Of a stretch of DNA of 9,269 nucleotides, positions 1-6,589 are shown one piece after another (the first letter of the stretch is position 1; each line of letters opens with the position of its first letter). The position numbers were made by a program, and so were the translations under genes. The notes under the pieces were generated by a model. It was not told the DNA's origin. It did not search any database and saw only the letters and a program-made list of their open reading frames with translations. Source of the stretch: Oscillospiraceae bacterium (lineage in GTDB: Bacteria > Bacillota > Clostridia > Oscillospirales > Acutalibacteraceae); contig DOZQ01000271.1 of NCBI GenBank assembly GCA_003517915.1, positions 22,243 to 31,511 on the forward strand. Direction: 5' to 3'.

Positions 1-24
1 ACTTACTTTTTTCTTGGTGCTCAT
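1..24 (-). CDS. Start of an unidentified gene, cut by the left edge
   Basis: Only the first eight codons are inside the window, reading MSTKKKVS from the ATG at 24-22. An ATG directly before it (27-25) would add one Met. A strong GGAGGA ribosome site sits at 36-31. It is 4 bases from the first ATG and 7 from the second, so I favour the second. The site lies in the 18-21 base gap after the stop codon of the dehydrogenase gene, so this gene continues the same operon. The lysine-rich N-terminus identifies no family. In related clusters an acyl-CoA dehydrogenase, an ACP or a synthase gene often follows this dehydrogenase, but nothing here tells which. Confidence 0.7.
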
Positions 25-45
25 CATACTTCCTCCAATTTAAAT

Positions 46-879
46 CTAATATTGATAAAATCCTTTGCCGCTTTTGCGTCCATAAACCCCAGCCAGCGTC
101 ATCTTTTTAAGCAGCGGACAAACTCGAAATTTTGGATCTTGATAATTGTCGTACAAAACCTTCAGCGAATCCACGACCGTGTCAAGCCCTATCAAGTCGG
201 CGGTTTCCAGCGGACCCATGCTATGCCCGAAACCTTTTTTGAAAATGGCGTCCACCTGTTTCGGAGTTGCTATGCCTTCATAAACCACATTGGCGGCTTC
301 GTTCATGAATAAATGTGAAAGCCTGTTTGAAACAAAACCCGCACCGTCATTTATTACTTCGCATTCGATGTCCACTGATGATAGCAACGCCGTAAGCTTT
401 GAAACTGTGTTTTTTGAGGTATGATAGCCCTTTATGACTTCGGCGAAATTTTTTGTGGAAGCGGGGTTCATAAAGTGTGAACCGATAACTCTATCTGCCC
501 TGCCTGTAAATACGCCGATTTCCGTTATTGGAATGCAAGAGGTGTTGGAAATAAATATGCAGTAGGTATTTGCCGCCTTGTCCATTTGCCCGTAAACTTG
601 TTTTTTGACATCCGCGTTTTCCACAACGTTCTCTATAATGAATTCTGTCTCTGACAAAGACCCTATCTCCCCGGAATATGAGATCCGTTCTAAAATTTCG
701 GCTATGTCCAACTTAGCTCCGGTCATCCTCGCAAATCCCAGCCGCCTTTTGATGCCGATAGCGGCGGCTGTCAGGGCTTCTTGGCTGTTGTCAACCAAAA
801 TCACATGATACCCGTGTACAGCAAACCTTTCTGCGACTCCCCGTCCCATAACTCCCGCGCCTATTACTCCTATTGACAT
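46..879 (-). CDS. 3-hydroxyacyl-CoA (3-hydroxybutyryl-CoA) dehydrogenase family protein
   Basis: A 277-residue NAD(P)-dependent dehydrogenase, the usual length for single-domain bacterial 3-hydroxybutyryl-CoA dehydrogenases. The N-terminal Rossmann fold carries GAGVMG (7-12) and Asp30 at the end of strand 2, which favours NAD. The family catalytic pair is present: His135 in GSHFMNP (133-139) and Glu147 in FAEVIKG. The Asn of the NRL motif is residue 185. The C-terminal helical domain ends in the typical GRKSGKGFYQY. The ATG at 879 has an AGGGGG site 8 bases upstream and lies 4 bases after the amidase stop, so the two genes are cotranscribed. In primary metabolism the family interconverts acetoacetyl- and 3-hydroxybutyryl-CoA. 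In antibiotic clusters, relatives (FkbK, ZmaG, ClbD) oxidise the hydroxyl of an acyl-ACP on the way to hydroxy-, methoxy- or aminomalonyl-ACP. The family assignment is firm. The extender-unit role is inferred from the ACP, AT and thioesterase in the same gene run. Confidence 0.93.
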   Translation of the reverse strand: MSIGVIGAGVMGRGVAERFAVHGYHVILVDNSQEALTAAAIGIKRRLGFARMTGAKLDIAEILERISYSGEIGSLSETEFIIENVVENADVKKQVYGQMDKAANTYCIFISNTSCIPITEIGVFTGRADRVIGSHFMNPASTKNFAEVIKGYHTSKNTVSKLTALLSSVDIECEVINDGAGFVSNRLSHLFMNEAANVVYEGIATPKQVDAIFKKGFGHSMGPLETADLIGLDTVVDSLKVLYDNYQDPKFRVCPLLKKMTLAGVYGRKSGKGFYQY

Positions 880-883
880 GAAT

Positions 884-1675
884 TCATCCCCCTAATCTCT
901 CAAGCTTATCGTACAGTGCGCCGCGTCTATCGCAAAGTGCCGGAAATTCTGCACGGTATGTTTTAATTTTTACGGAAAGATCATCAATTTCACAAAAAAA
1001 TAATCCTTCACCATATTCGCACATCAGAACTTCCCCTTTTGGAGAAATCACCCGGCTGCCGCCCGCATATTCTGTCCCGCTTTGGCCGCCCACACAGTTT
1101 ATTCCAGCGAAGTAACATTGATTTTCGATTGCACGTGCGTCCAAGAGGGTTTCGAAATGCTTAAGCCGCGCTTTGGGCCAGTTTGCGGGGATCAAAATAA
1201 GATCCGCGAATGGTGCCGCAATCGAAATCGGTCGGGGAAAACGTAGGTCGTAGCAGATAAACACACAGACACGTACGCCGGAAATTTCGCAAAATGAAAA
1301 GGAATCTCCGTGACGGTAATGCTTGTCCTCCCCAACGAAGGAAAAAGGATGCATTTTGACATAATCCAAAATAAGCTTGCCATTTTTGTCAGCGATAGAA
1401 TAGTGGTTTTCAGAAATTCCGTCAATATTTTTGACCCATCCAAAACCTATCGCCAATCCATTTTTTCGAGCGGCAGCTGAAACCGCCTTAACTGTGTGCT
1501 CATCCGTTTCGCCTATTTCTCCGTTTTCCATACAAAAACCCGTGAAGCTCATTTCAGGAAAAAGGAGCACATCCGCCCCACGCAGGGCGGCAGAAGATGC
1601 GTAAACATCCATGGCAAGAAGGTTGGCGCTTTTATCCTTCCAAACAATATGAGTTTGGGCAATACCCAGCTTCAA
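884..1675 (-). CDS. Carbon-nitrogen hydrolase (nitrilase superfamily, omega-amidase/Nit2-like)
   Basis: A 263-residue cytosolic amidase of the nitrilase superfamily. The catalytic triad is visible: Glu41 in FPEMSFTGF, Lys107 in YVKMHPF, and the nucleophile Cys141 in ICYDLRFP. The CYDLRFP motif and the HPFSF...GEDKHYRHGD stretch after the Lys resemble the Nit2/YafV/omega-amidase branch, which hydrolyses omega-amides of small acids such as alpha-ketoglutaramate. The start is a TTG at 1675 behind a strong AAAGGAGGG site with a 5-base spacer. The gene follows the thioesterase stop by 18 bases and precedes the dehydrogenase by 4. In guanidino polyketide clusters a member of this superfamily converts 4-guanidinobutyramide into the starter acid, and in other clusters such enzymes trim amides from finished products. 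No arginine monooxygenase or acyl ligase is present here, so the substrate is unknown. It could also be a metabolite-repair enzyme recruited into the operon. Confidence 0.92.
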   Translation of the reverse strand: MKLGIAQTHIVWKDKSANLLAMDVYASSAALRGADVLLFPEMSFTGFCMENGEIGETDEHTVKAVSAAARKNGLAIGFGWVKNIDGISENHYSIADKNGKLILDYVKMHPFSFVGEDKHYRHGDSFSFCEISGVRVCVFICYDLRFPRPISIAAPFADLILIPANWPKARLKHFETLLDARAIENQCYFAGINCVGGQSGTEYAGGSRVISPKGEVLMCEYGEGLFFCEIDDLSVKIKTYRAEFPALCDRRGALYDKLERLGG

Positions 1676-1693
1676 TATATCCCTCCTTTCCGG

Positions 1694-2422
1694 TTAAGCA
1701 CTGAACATTGAAATCGCTGCTGCAATTTCCGCTTCATGACCGGATATAAACATATGTGACGCTTCTTTTATGGGGAGAATTTTTATTTCGCCAGACAAAA
1801 AGCTTTGCCATCTTACGAGTGCACTTACAGGTTCGATGACGTCCTTCTCCCCCCAAATGAGGAGTGTCTTCACTGGGATTTTGCTCCACTGCTCTTTTGC
1901 GGCGCTTTCCAAAATTCCATAATCGGCACGGAACAGCGGGAGCAGCATTTTCATCAGTTCCTTGTCCTCCAGCACTTGTGGCGGCATCGCGTCGTATGAC
2001 ATCATTATGTCTATCAATTCCCTATCCGGCATCGCGGAATATTTTTTATTCTGGAACTCCAGCGGGCAGCCGCAAGCAGAAAGCACAAGAGCGTCAGGAA
2101 GAGGAAAAAGCCCGTCCATATATATCCTATGGGCAACGCTATAGGCGATTATGCCGCCCATGCTGTGGCCGAAAAGAATGTACGTTTTGCCGCAAAGTTC
2201 CTTTATTTCGGCCAAGTAAATATCCGTGATCTCAACAATGTTTTTTGACGGCGGAAGCTTTGAACCCCAGTGTCCCGGAGGTTTCGCCGTAAAGACGTCA
2301 AAAGCAGTGAGATTTTTCGCAAGTTCCGCCAGCGAGTTCCCGTTGCCTCCGAGATAGGGAAAGCAGAATATGCATGGTTTCCCCGGATTTGCCAATGCAT
2401 GTGTAAAAGCATCATCCTTCAT
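1694..2422 (-). CDS. Type II thioesterase (alpha/beta hydrolase) of a PKS/NRPS system
   Basis: A 242-residue alpha/beta hydrolase, the normal size of a stand-alone type II thioesterase. It has the N-terminal FPYLGG (21-26) oxyanion loop and the nucleophile Ser87 in GHSMGG. The family-typical LPLFRADY (161-168) precedes the core strand. The probable catalytic Asp194 lies in GEKD and His223 in EASHMF. Such enzymes remove wrong or stalled acyl groups from phosphopantetheine arms of PKS and NRPS carrier domains, and some release products. An ATG start at 2422 follows an AAAGGGG site by 8 bases. That site begins within the permease stop codon, so the gene is cotranscribed with the transporter. Its presence is the best single sign that large synthase genes lie just outside the window, and it could also act on the free ACP encoded at 9219-8962. 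No signal peptide is seen. Confidence 0.93.
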   Translation of the reverse strand: MKDDAFTHALANPGKPCIFCFPYLGGNGNSLAELAKNLTAFDVFTAKPPGHWGSKLPPSKNIVEITDIYLAEIKELCGKTYILFGHSMGGIIAYSVAHRIYMDGLFPLPDALVLSACGCPLEFQNKKYSAMPDRELIDIMMSYDAMPPQVLEDKELMKMLLPLFRADYGILESAAKEQWSKIPVKTLLIWGEKDVIEPVSALVRWQSFLSGEIKILPIKEASHMFISGHEAEIAAAISMFSA

Positions 2423-2435
2423 AAAACAAGCCCCT

Positions 2436-4787
2436 TTATTCTATGCTTTTTAGTGATCCTATCATATCAATGTTTTGGATTTTTCTCCTCAACATCAGAT
2501 TTGCGACGATTGCGAAAAGGAAGGTTAGAGCGACCGACAAAATCATCATTTCGGCTGAAACAGCAAATGGGAAATACATATTTTTACTCTCCGTCGCTGC
2601 CAGCACTTCTTTGAATATAAACGCGCCAAACATAAGTCCGGCTAAGATTCCCAAAAGTGTTACTATGAAATTCTCGATATAAATCAGGCTGTTGATTTCA
2701 TTTTTGAAGTATCCCAAAACCTTTAGAGTGGCTATATCACGGCGGCGTTCAAATATATTTATTGACGATATGTTAAATATTACGGCAAGCGCCAGACATG
2801 CCGACATGAAAATCATGATGTAAACTATCAAATCCGTGGATTCTGAAAGCTGCTCCATTTGTTCGCGCATTTCCGCTTTTATGGTAACACTGTGTACCCA
2901 GTCGTTTTCCTCAATCTCGTCCGCCAATACATTGCGGTCGGCTGCATCATTTAAGGTTAGGCAAAGACCATTGGCATACAAGTCTATCCCAGCCTGCTTA
3001 ATATACGTATAAGAAGCGTATATGTCCTGTGAGATGTACATGTCGGAAATCGAGGCGACCATGACGTCAATGCTTTTATTCCCATAAAGCTCGGAGTCAA
3101 CCCTTGCCTCAAGTTTATCTCCCTTTTTTATTCCGTTGGCTTCCGCCAGCTTGTGAGGAACTACTATTCCGTCGTCTGGCAGTAAGATTTGCCCGCCGTC
3201 ATGGGATATCAACCGTACTGATTCGTTATTGGAATTCAGCACATAAAGAGAGGCGCGTATGCCGTCATTCTTTTGAATTGTAACGCCTACCAACGAGATT
3301 TCGTCTACATGCTTTACGCTGTTGTCGGTATAGTTTTTTTCCCCTCTTTCAAAAGGAGCCGCAAAATTTACAAGCAGGTCATACTTTTGGATTTCCTCGA
3401 ACTGTGACTTTATGCAGTTCTGTGTCACCTCGCGCAGTCCAAAGCCGCACAGGAGCAATCCTACACATCCGATAACCCCTATTGAGGACAGCAAGACACG
3501 CCCTTTATTCATTGAAATGTTTCGCAACGTAATTTTTGTTCTAAACGGCAGTTTTGCCCAAAGCCCCGGCACACGCTCAATAAGCCCGTACTTTACTTTT
3601 TTCGGCGGACTGGGACGCATACACTCCGCCGGTACAATGGAGAGACTCTTTCTTATGGAAACAAAGCACGCTGCTATACCGAACAAAAGCAGGAATAAAA
3701 CGGAGGCAAGGGCAAAGGCAGGCCACCCCATAACCTTCATTTCGGGAAGAGTGTAGAGAGACGAGTAGGTGTCAAAGAACAGTCCCGGTATGGCCAGAAT
3801 TCCCACAACATTGCCAATAATTCCACCTATAATGCACTCAATTACGGAATAAACTATGTAATGCATACGTATGACAGACTTAGAAACTCCCAGCGCCTTC
3901 ATTATTCCGATTTGGCCGCGTTCATTTTGTACCATGCGCGACATGCTTATGAATATTATGACCGCCGCCACAAGAAAAAACACATAAGGTAAAATCTTAG
4001 ACATAGAACCAACGGTGTCTATGTCGCTTTGTATTTTTACATAACTGCTTTGATCCTCTTTAAGCACCGTTTCAACAAAGCCGTAGGCAGAATCCGTTTT
4101 GTGCTTCATGTCATAACCTATGTCATCGGCGGAAGCGCCGTCTGACATCTTTATCAGCAATTCGTTATAGATTTCATCCCCGGCGATGCTTATAACCGCA
4201 GATTTATCAATAAAGAGCAGACCATAACTTTTGTGGTCTGGAACTATTGATTTAGATGCGTCCTTGATGAGGTATGCGCTTTCCGCCGACTCCGCAAGTC
4301 CTGTTATTTTCAGTGACAACGTTTTGTCGTTCACAGAAATCTTTATTGCGTCTTCGAGCATCAGATTGTTTTCCAAGGCGTATGAATTGCTTATCAGGCA
4401 TTCGTTTTCGCCTTTGGGGAAAACACCGTCTTTGAGGACAATCTTATTCAGCCTTTGTGCGTTCTCTATGGTTTTCAGCAAAAAACTCCCATCGGCGTCT
4501 TTCCTGTCGGCAGACACCGAGAGGCGCGGAACGACAGCCTCAATTCCCTCAAAGTCCTCTATTTTTTTTATGCCATCCATGTCTATCCCTTGGAAGACGG
4601 CAGTCATATCCGCCAAATTGCTTTCGGCATAATACTCATTCACAGCTTCGGAAAGTCCTCCCGAAACCACACCCATTCCGGTAAGCAGCATAACTCCCAG
4701 CGCTGAAACAACAACAACGGCGATAAACTGAACTAAGGTTTTTTTGATATCTACAAGTGTTTTTTTCAGAAGCTTTGTAATCACCAT
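2436..4787 (-). CDS. ABC transporter permease, FtsX/MacB-like, two-repeat form
   Basis: A 783-residue inner-membrane permease built from two repeats. The first has a membrane helix at about 20-42, an extracellular domain to about 262, then helices near 266-283, 310-335 and 355-378. The second has a helix at about 430-450, another extracellular domain, and three helices near 653-675, 704-728 and 742-763. Each half has the FtsX-family cytoplasmic coupling helix after its second membrane segment: NERGQIGIMKALG (288-300) and ERRRDIATLKVLG near 680-692. This gives about eight membrane segments and two outer domains, unlike four-helix MacB or ten-helix BceB proteins. The ATG at 4787 has GAGGAG 5 bases upstream and overlaps the ATPase stop by 7 bases, so the two are translationally coupled. 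Likely role: efflux of the cluster product or resistance to it (inferred). Lipid or lipoprotein handling remains possible. Confidence 0.93.
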   Translation of the reverse strand: MVITKLLKKTLVDIKKTLVQFIAVVVVSALGVMLLTGMGVVSGGLSEAVNEYYAESNLADMTAVFQGIDMDGIKKIEDFEGIEAVVPRLSVSADRKDADGSFLLKTIENAQRLNKIVLKDGVFPKGENECLISNSYALENNLMLEDAIKISVNDKTLSLKITGLAESAESAYLIKDASKSIVPDHKSYGLLFIDKSAVISIAGDEIYNELLIKMSDGASADDIGYDMKHKTDSAYGFVETVLKEDQSSYVKIQSDIDTVGSMSKILPYVFFLVAAVIIFISMSRMVQNERGQIGIMKALGVSKSVIRMHYIVYSVIECIIGGIIGNVVGILAIPGLFFDTYSSLYTLPEMKVMGWPAFALASVLFLLLFGIAACFVSIRKSLSIVPAECMRPSPPKKVKYGLIERVPGLWAKLPFRTKITLRNISMNKGRVLLSSIGVIGCVGLLLCGFGLREVTQNCIKSQFEEIQKYDLLVNFAAPFERGEKNYTDNSVKHVDEISLVGVTIQKNDGIRASLYVLNSNNESVRLISHDGGQILLPDDGIVVPHKLAEANGIKKGDKLEARVDSELYGNKSIDVMVASISDMYISQDIYASYTYIKQAGIDLYANGLCLTLNDAADRNVLADEIEENDWVHSVTIKAEMREQMEQLSESTDLIVYIMIFMSACLALAVIFNISSINIFERRRDIATLKVLGYFKNEINSLIYIENFIVTLLGILAGLMFGAFIFKEVLAATESKNMYFPFAVSAEMMILSVALTFLFAIVANLMLRRKIQNIDMIGSLKSIE

Positions 4788-5485
4788 TCAATCTCCTCAA
4801 CCGTTTTTTTCTTTGAGTTTTTGGTAGCGCTTTCAATTTCGCCGCTCCTCATGCGAATAACCCTGTCTCCCAAGTCAGCGAAAGCCGAGTTGTGAGTTAT
4901 GATTACCACCGTCTTCTTATACTTTTTATTTACCTCGGATAAGAGCTTCAAAACCTGTTTGCCAGTTTCATAATCCAAAGCGCCGGTAGGTTCATCGCAA
5001 AGCAGCAGAAGCGGATTTTTGGCCACCGCCCGCGCTATTGCGACACGCTGCTGTTCGCCGCCCGAAAGCTGCGATGGAAAATTGCGCAGTCTTTCGGAAA
5101 GCCCCACCTGTGCCAAGACCTCCGAAGCGTCCAGATGATCGGCTTTGAAATCGGCGGCAAACTCGACATTTTCCTTTGCAGTAAGGTTCATGACAAGGTT
5201 ATAGAACTGGAATATGAAACCAATTTTTTCGCGCCTATAAGCCGTCATCTTTCGTTCACTGTATTTATTGATAGCCTCTTTTTCGACTATGATTTCGCCT
5301 TTAGTGACATAGTCCATGCCGCCCAAAAGATTCAGTACAGTGCTTTTTCCAGCTCCACTCGCCCCTAAAATCACAGCCAGTTCGCCCTCATTGATGTAAA
5401 AGCTTGCGTTCTTGACGGCATCGATGCTCACTTCCCCCATCCTGTAAATTTTGCTCACATTACGTAATTCAATAATCTTACTCAT
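4781..5485 (-). CDS. ABC transporter ATP-binding protein, MacB/LolD-like
   Basis: A complete 234-residue nucleotide-binding subunit. It has Walker [10 protein letters not shown] (41-49), the Q-loop Gln93 in FIFQFYNL, the signature LSGGEQQR (140-147), Walker B LLLLCDE ending at catalytic Glu165, the D-loop ALD (169-171) and the H-loop His198 in ITHN. The FQFYNL Q-loop and the [12 protein letters not shown] signature are typical of ATPases that partner FtsX-like permeases. The start is fixed at the ATG at 5485 because an in-frame TAA is directly upstream. No good ribosome site is present: the nearest GAGG is about 18 bases away. The gene overlaps its permease by 7 bases. It opens the tightly packed downstream block, so it may sit behind its own promoter in the 129-base gap upstream. 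Function as the energy subunit of the adjacent permease is secure. The cargo is unknown. Confidence 0.95.
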   Translation of the reverse strand: MSKIIELRNVSKIYRMGEVSIDAVKNASFYINEGELAVILGASGAGKSTVLNLLGGMDYVTKGEIIVEKEAINKYSERKMTAYRREKIGFIFQFYNLVMNLTAKENVEFAADFKADHLDASEVLAQVGLSERLRNFPSQLSGGEQQRVAIARAVAKNPLLLLCDEPTGALDYETGKQVLKLLSEVNKKYKKTVVIITHNSAFADLGDRVIRMRSGEIESATKNSKKKTVEEIEW

Positions 5486-5506
5486 TTAATTGTCGTTTGA
5501 GAATCC

Positions 5507-5530
5507 TCACTTGTTTTTCGGAATCCCCAA
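5507..5530 (-). other. Possible short leader reading frame before the exporter genes
   Basis: In the gap before the ABC ATPase an AAAGGAG site (5542-5536) is far better than anything near the ATPase start, yet no known gene uses it. Five bases later a TTG at 5530 opens a 7-codon frame (MGIPKNK) that stops with TGA at 5509-5507, 21 bases before the ATPase ATG. It could be a translated leader that helps ribosomes reach the poorly signalled ATPase start, or just a chance match. I would not call it a gene on this evidence. Confidence 0.25.
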
Positions 5531-5565
5531 ATACGCTCCTTTCGAAATGTTTTTTGCAAATTTAT

Positions 5566-5593
5566 AGAATAGTTTTTATTGTCTATTGGGCAA
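5566..5593 (-). promoter_or_regulatory. Candidate promoter for the exporter-to-dehydrogenase block
   Basis: On the minus strand TTGCCC (5593-5588) is followed after 16 bases by TATTCT (5571-5566), a partial match to a vegetative-sigma promoter, in an AT-rich stretch. It sits about 80 bases before the ATPase start in one of the two larger gaps of the window. The match is imperfect and judged by eye only. Confidence 0.3.
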
Positions 5594-5612
5594 CGCACAA
5601 TGCTCCCTGCCC
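5588..5612 (-). other. Hairpin just after the CPBP-like gene, not a clear terminator
   Basis: GGGCA (5612-5608) can pair with TGCCC (5592-5588), with an inner GCA/TGC pair around a TTG loop. It begins 3 bases after the CPBP-like stop, which is itself a tandem TAG TAG. What follows is AATAGACAATAAAAA, with no run of T, so a rho-independent terminator is not supported. It could be an RNA-stability element or chance. Confidence 0.3.
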
Positions 5613-5614
5613 TA

Positions 5615-6472
5615 CTATCCAATAAACTCCGGGAAAGTTTGAAGTTCTGTCGAGATCTTTTCTTTTTTTACTAAATAATAGATAACGGCACAAGCCAGGG
5701 CAAAAAATATTATTTGCATAATTTGCACCTGCGGGTTAAAGAAGTAGAGGTTGATCTGACTACCCGTAGCCAAAAGCCAAAAGGTAAATATGTAAATCAG
5801 CAGATTACCTTTCGTAGCGTTAAAGACAAATGTTATAAAAACGGAAAACACAACTAGCTGCGTTACATAAAATGGGTAAAGAGTAGCCGTTTCAAAAGAG
5901 TCAACTACATAACCTGGCAGCACAAACAATCCGAATATCAGTCCTGTCAAAGCGCCCGACTTTATAGCGATGGATATTTTACTGCCGCTTTTCATGCTTT
6001 TTTGGAAGTACGGCAAAAGGAAGCCGTACCAGCCGAAGGCTCCGCCTATAAGCCCTGTTTCCTCGTAAAGATTTCTCAGCGCTTTGGAAATACCTTCGGA
6101 AAAAGTTAACGTTTGCGTGGGTACACCGATGCCAAATAGCAAAGAACCGTAATGCATTGCGGCGTAAAAAATAATCGCCATCACCAACATCACAGGAAAC
6201 CAGATTAAATTACGTTTACGGGGAATCAGCTTTTTTATAATTCCAAGCAAACCTTTTCCTTTCCCGACCAGAAAATAAATCAGCAGTCCGGAAATCGTGG
6301 GTGAATAAAGTATTGTTGCCACCAGTGGGTTACTAAGCTCCAGTTCTCCAAAAATGGGGACTAATACATCTTGAAACGCCATGAAGAGCAGTGCGCCGCC
6401 CCAGCAAAGCCCAAAGGTTACGCTTAAAAATATTATCAGATATTTCCTGTAAGATTTTTGTGCATTTTTCAA
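5615..6472 (-). CDS. CPBP/Abi-like multi-pass membrane protein lacking the protease motifs
   Basis: A 285-residue hydrophobic protein with about eight membrane segments, including residues 11-33, 50-70, 90-113, 168-190, 203-218, 222-238 and 250-268. The stretch GAFGWYGFLLPYFQ (144-157) lines up with the CPBP motif EExGWRGFLLPxLQ, and GLIFGLFVLP (177-186) with GxxWGLWHLP. The EE pair, the Arg and the His of those motifs are replaced by Gly-Ala, Tyr and Val. The late His motif also seems absent near GNLLIYIFTFWLL (222-234). It is therefore probably not a working CAAX-type protease. CPBP proteins often sit beside peptide or antibiotic genes as immunity or maturation factors, so a resistance role is a guess. 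The start is a TTG at 6472, limited by an in-frame TGA just upstream, with GAAAGG 10 bases away. An out-of-frame ATG at 6479 looks like a better start, see findings. The gene looks more AT-rich than its neighbours in the stretches I sampled. Confidence 0.8.
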   Translation of the reverse strand: MKNAQKSYRKYLIIFLSVTFGLCWGGALLFMAFQDVLVPIFGELELSNPLVATILYSPTISGLLIYFLVGKGKGLLGIIKKLIPRKRNLIWFPVMLVMAIIFYAAMHYGSLLFGIGVPTQTLTFSEGISKALRNLYEETGLIGGAFGWYGFLLPYFQKSMKSGSKISIAIKSGALTGLIFGLFVLPGYVVDSFETATLYPFYVTQLVVFSVFITFVFNATKGNLLIYIFTFWLLATGSQINLYFFNPQVQIMQIIFFALACAVIYYLVKKEKISTELQTFPEFIG

Positions 6473-6491
6473 GTTTCATCGGCCTTTCTTT

Positions 6492-6580
6492 ATTATATTT
6501 ATATGGAAACGTATAATTATTAGAACTGGTACTCAAAAAGACTGAAAAAGCATGGGTAAAAATCTCTTATCAGTTTTGAG
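6492..6580 (-). other. Intergenic region with imperfect inverted repeat and AT-rich promoter-like part
   Basis: The 117 bases between the aminotransferase and the CPBP-like gene hold an imperfect inverted repeat (6580-6532). CTCAAAA-CTGA on one side pairs with TCAG, a 3-base bulge, then TTTTGAG on the other, around a loop of about 24 bases. It begins about 10 bases after the aminotransferase stop. The second half is very AT-rich and contains a TATAAT (6497-6492) with no convincing -35 box at the right distance. It lies so close to the ribosome site that a normal leader would be lost. The region may mark a transcript boundary or internal promoter. Support is weak. Confidence 0.25.
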
Positions 6581-6589
6581 AATGCGTTC

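Noticed and set aside
2203..2415. Minus-strand open frame overlapping the thioesterase start
   Set aside because: It is the same DNA in another frame. The thioesterase frame carries FPYLGG and continues into the full alpha/beta hydrolase, while this frame has no domain.
3412..3756. Plus-strand open frames opposite the permease (also 4231-4632 and 4455-4706)
   Set aside because: They have no ribosome sites or recognisable domains and lie opposite a continuous 783-codon permease gene.
5588..5612. Rho-independent terminator after the CPBP-like gene
   Set aside because: There is a stem of five pairs plus an inner three, but no following run of T on the transcribed strand.
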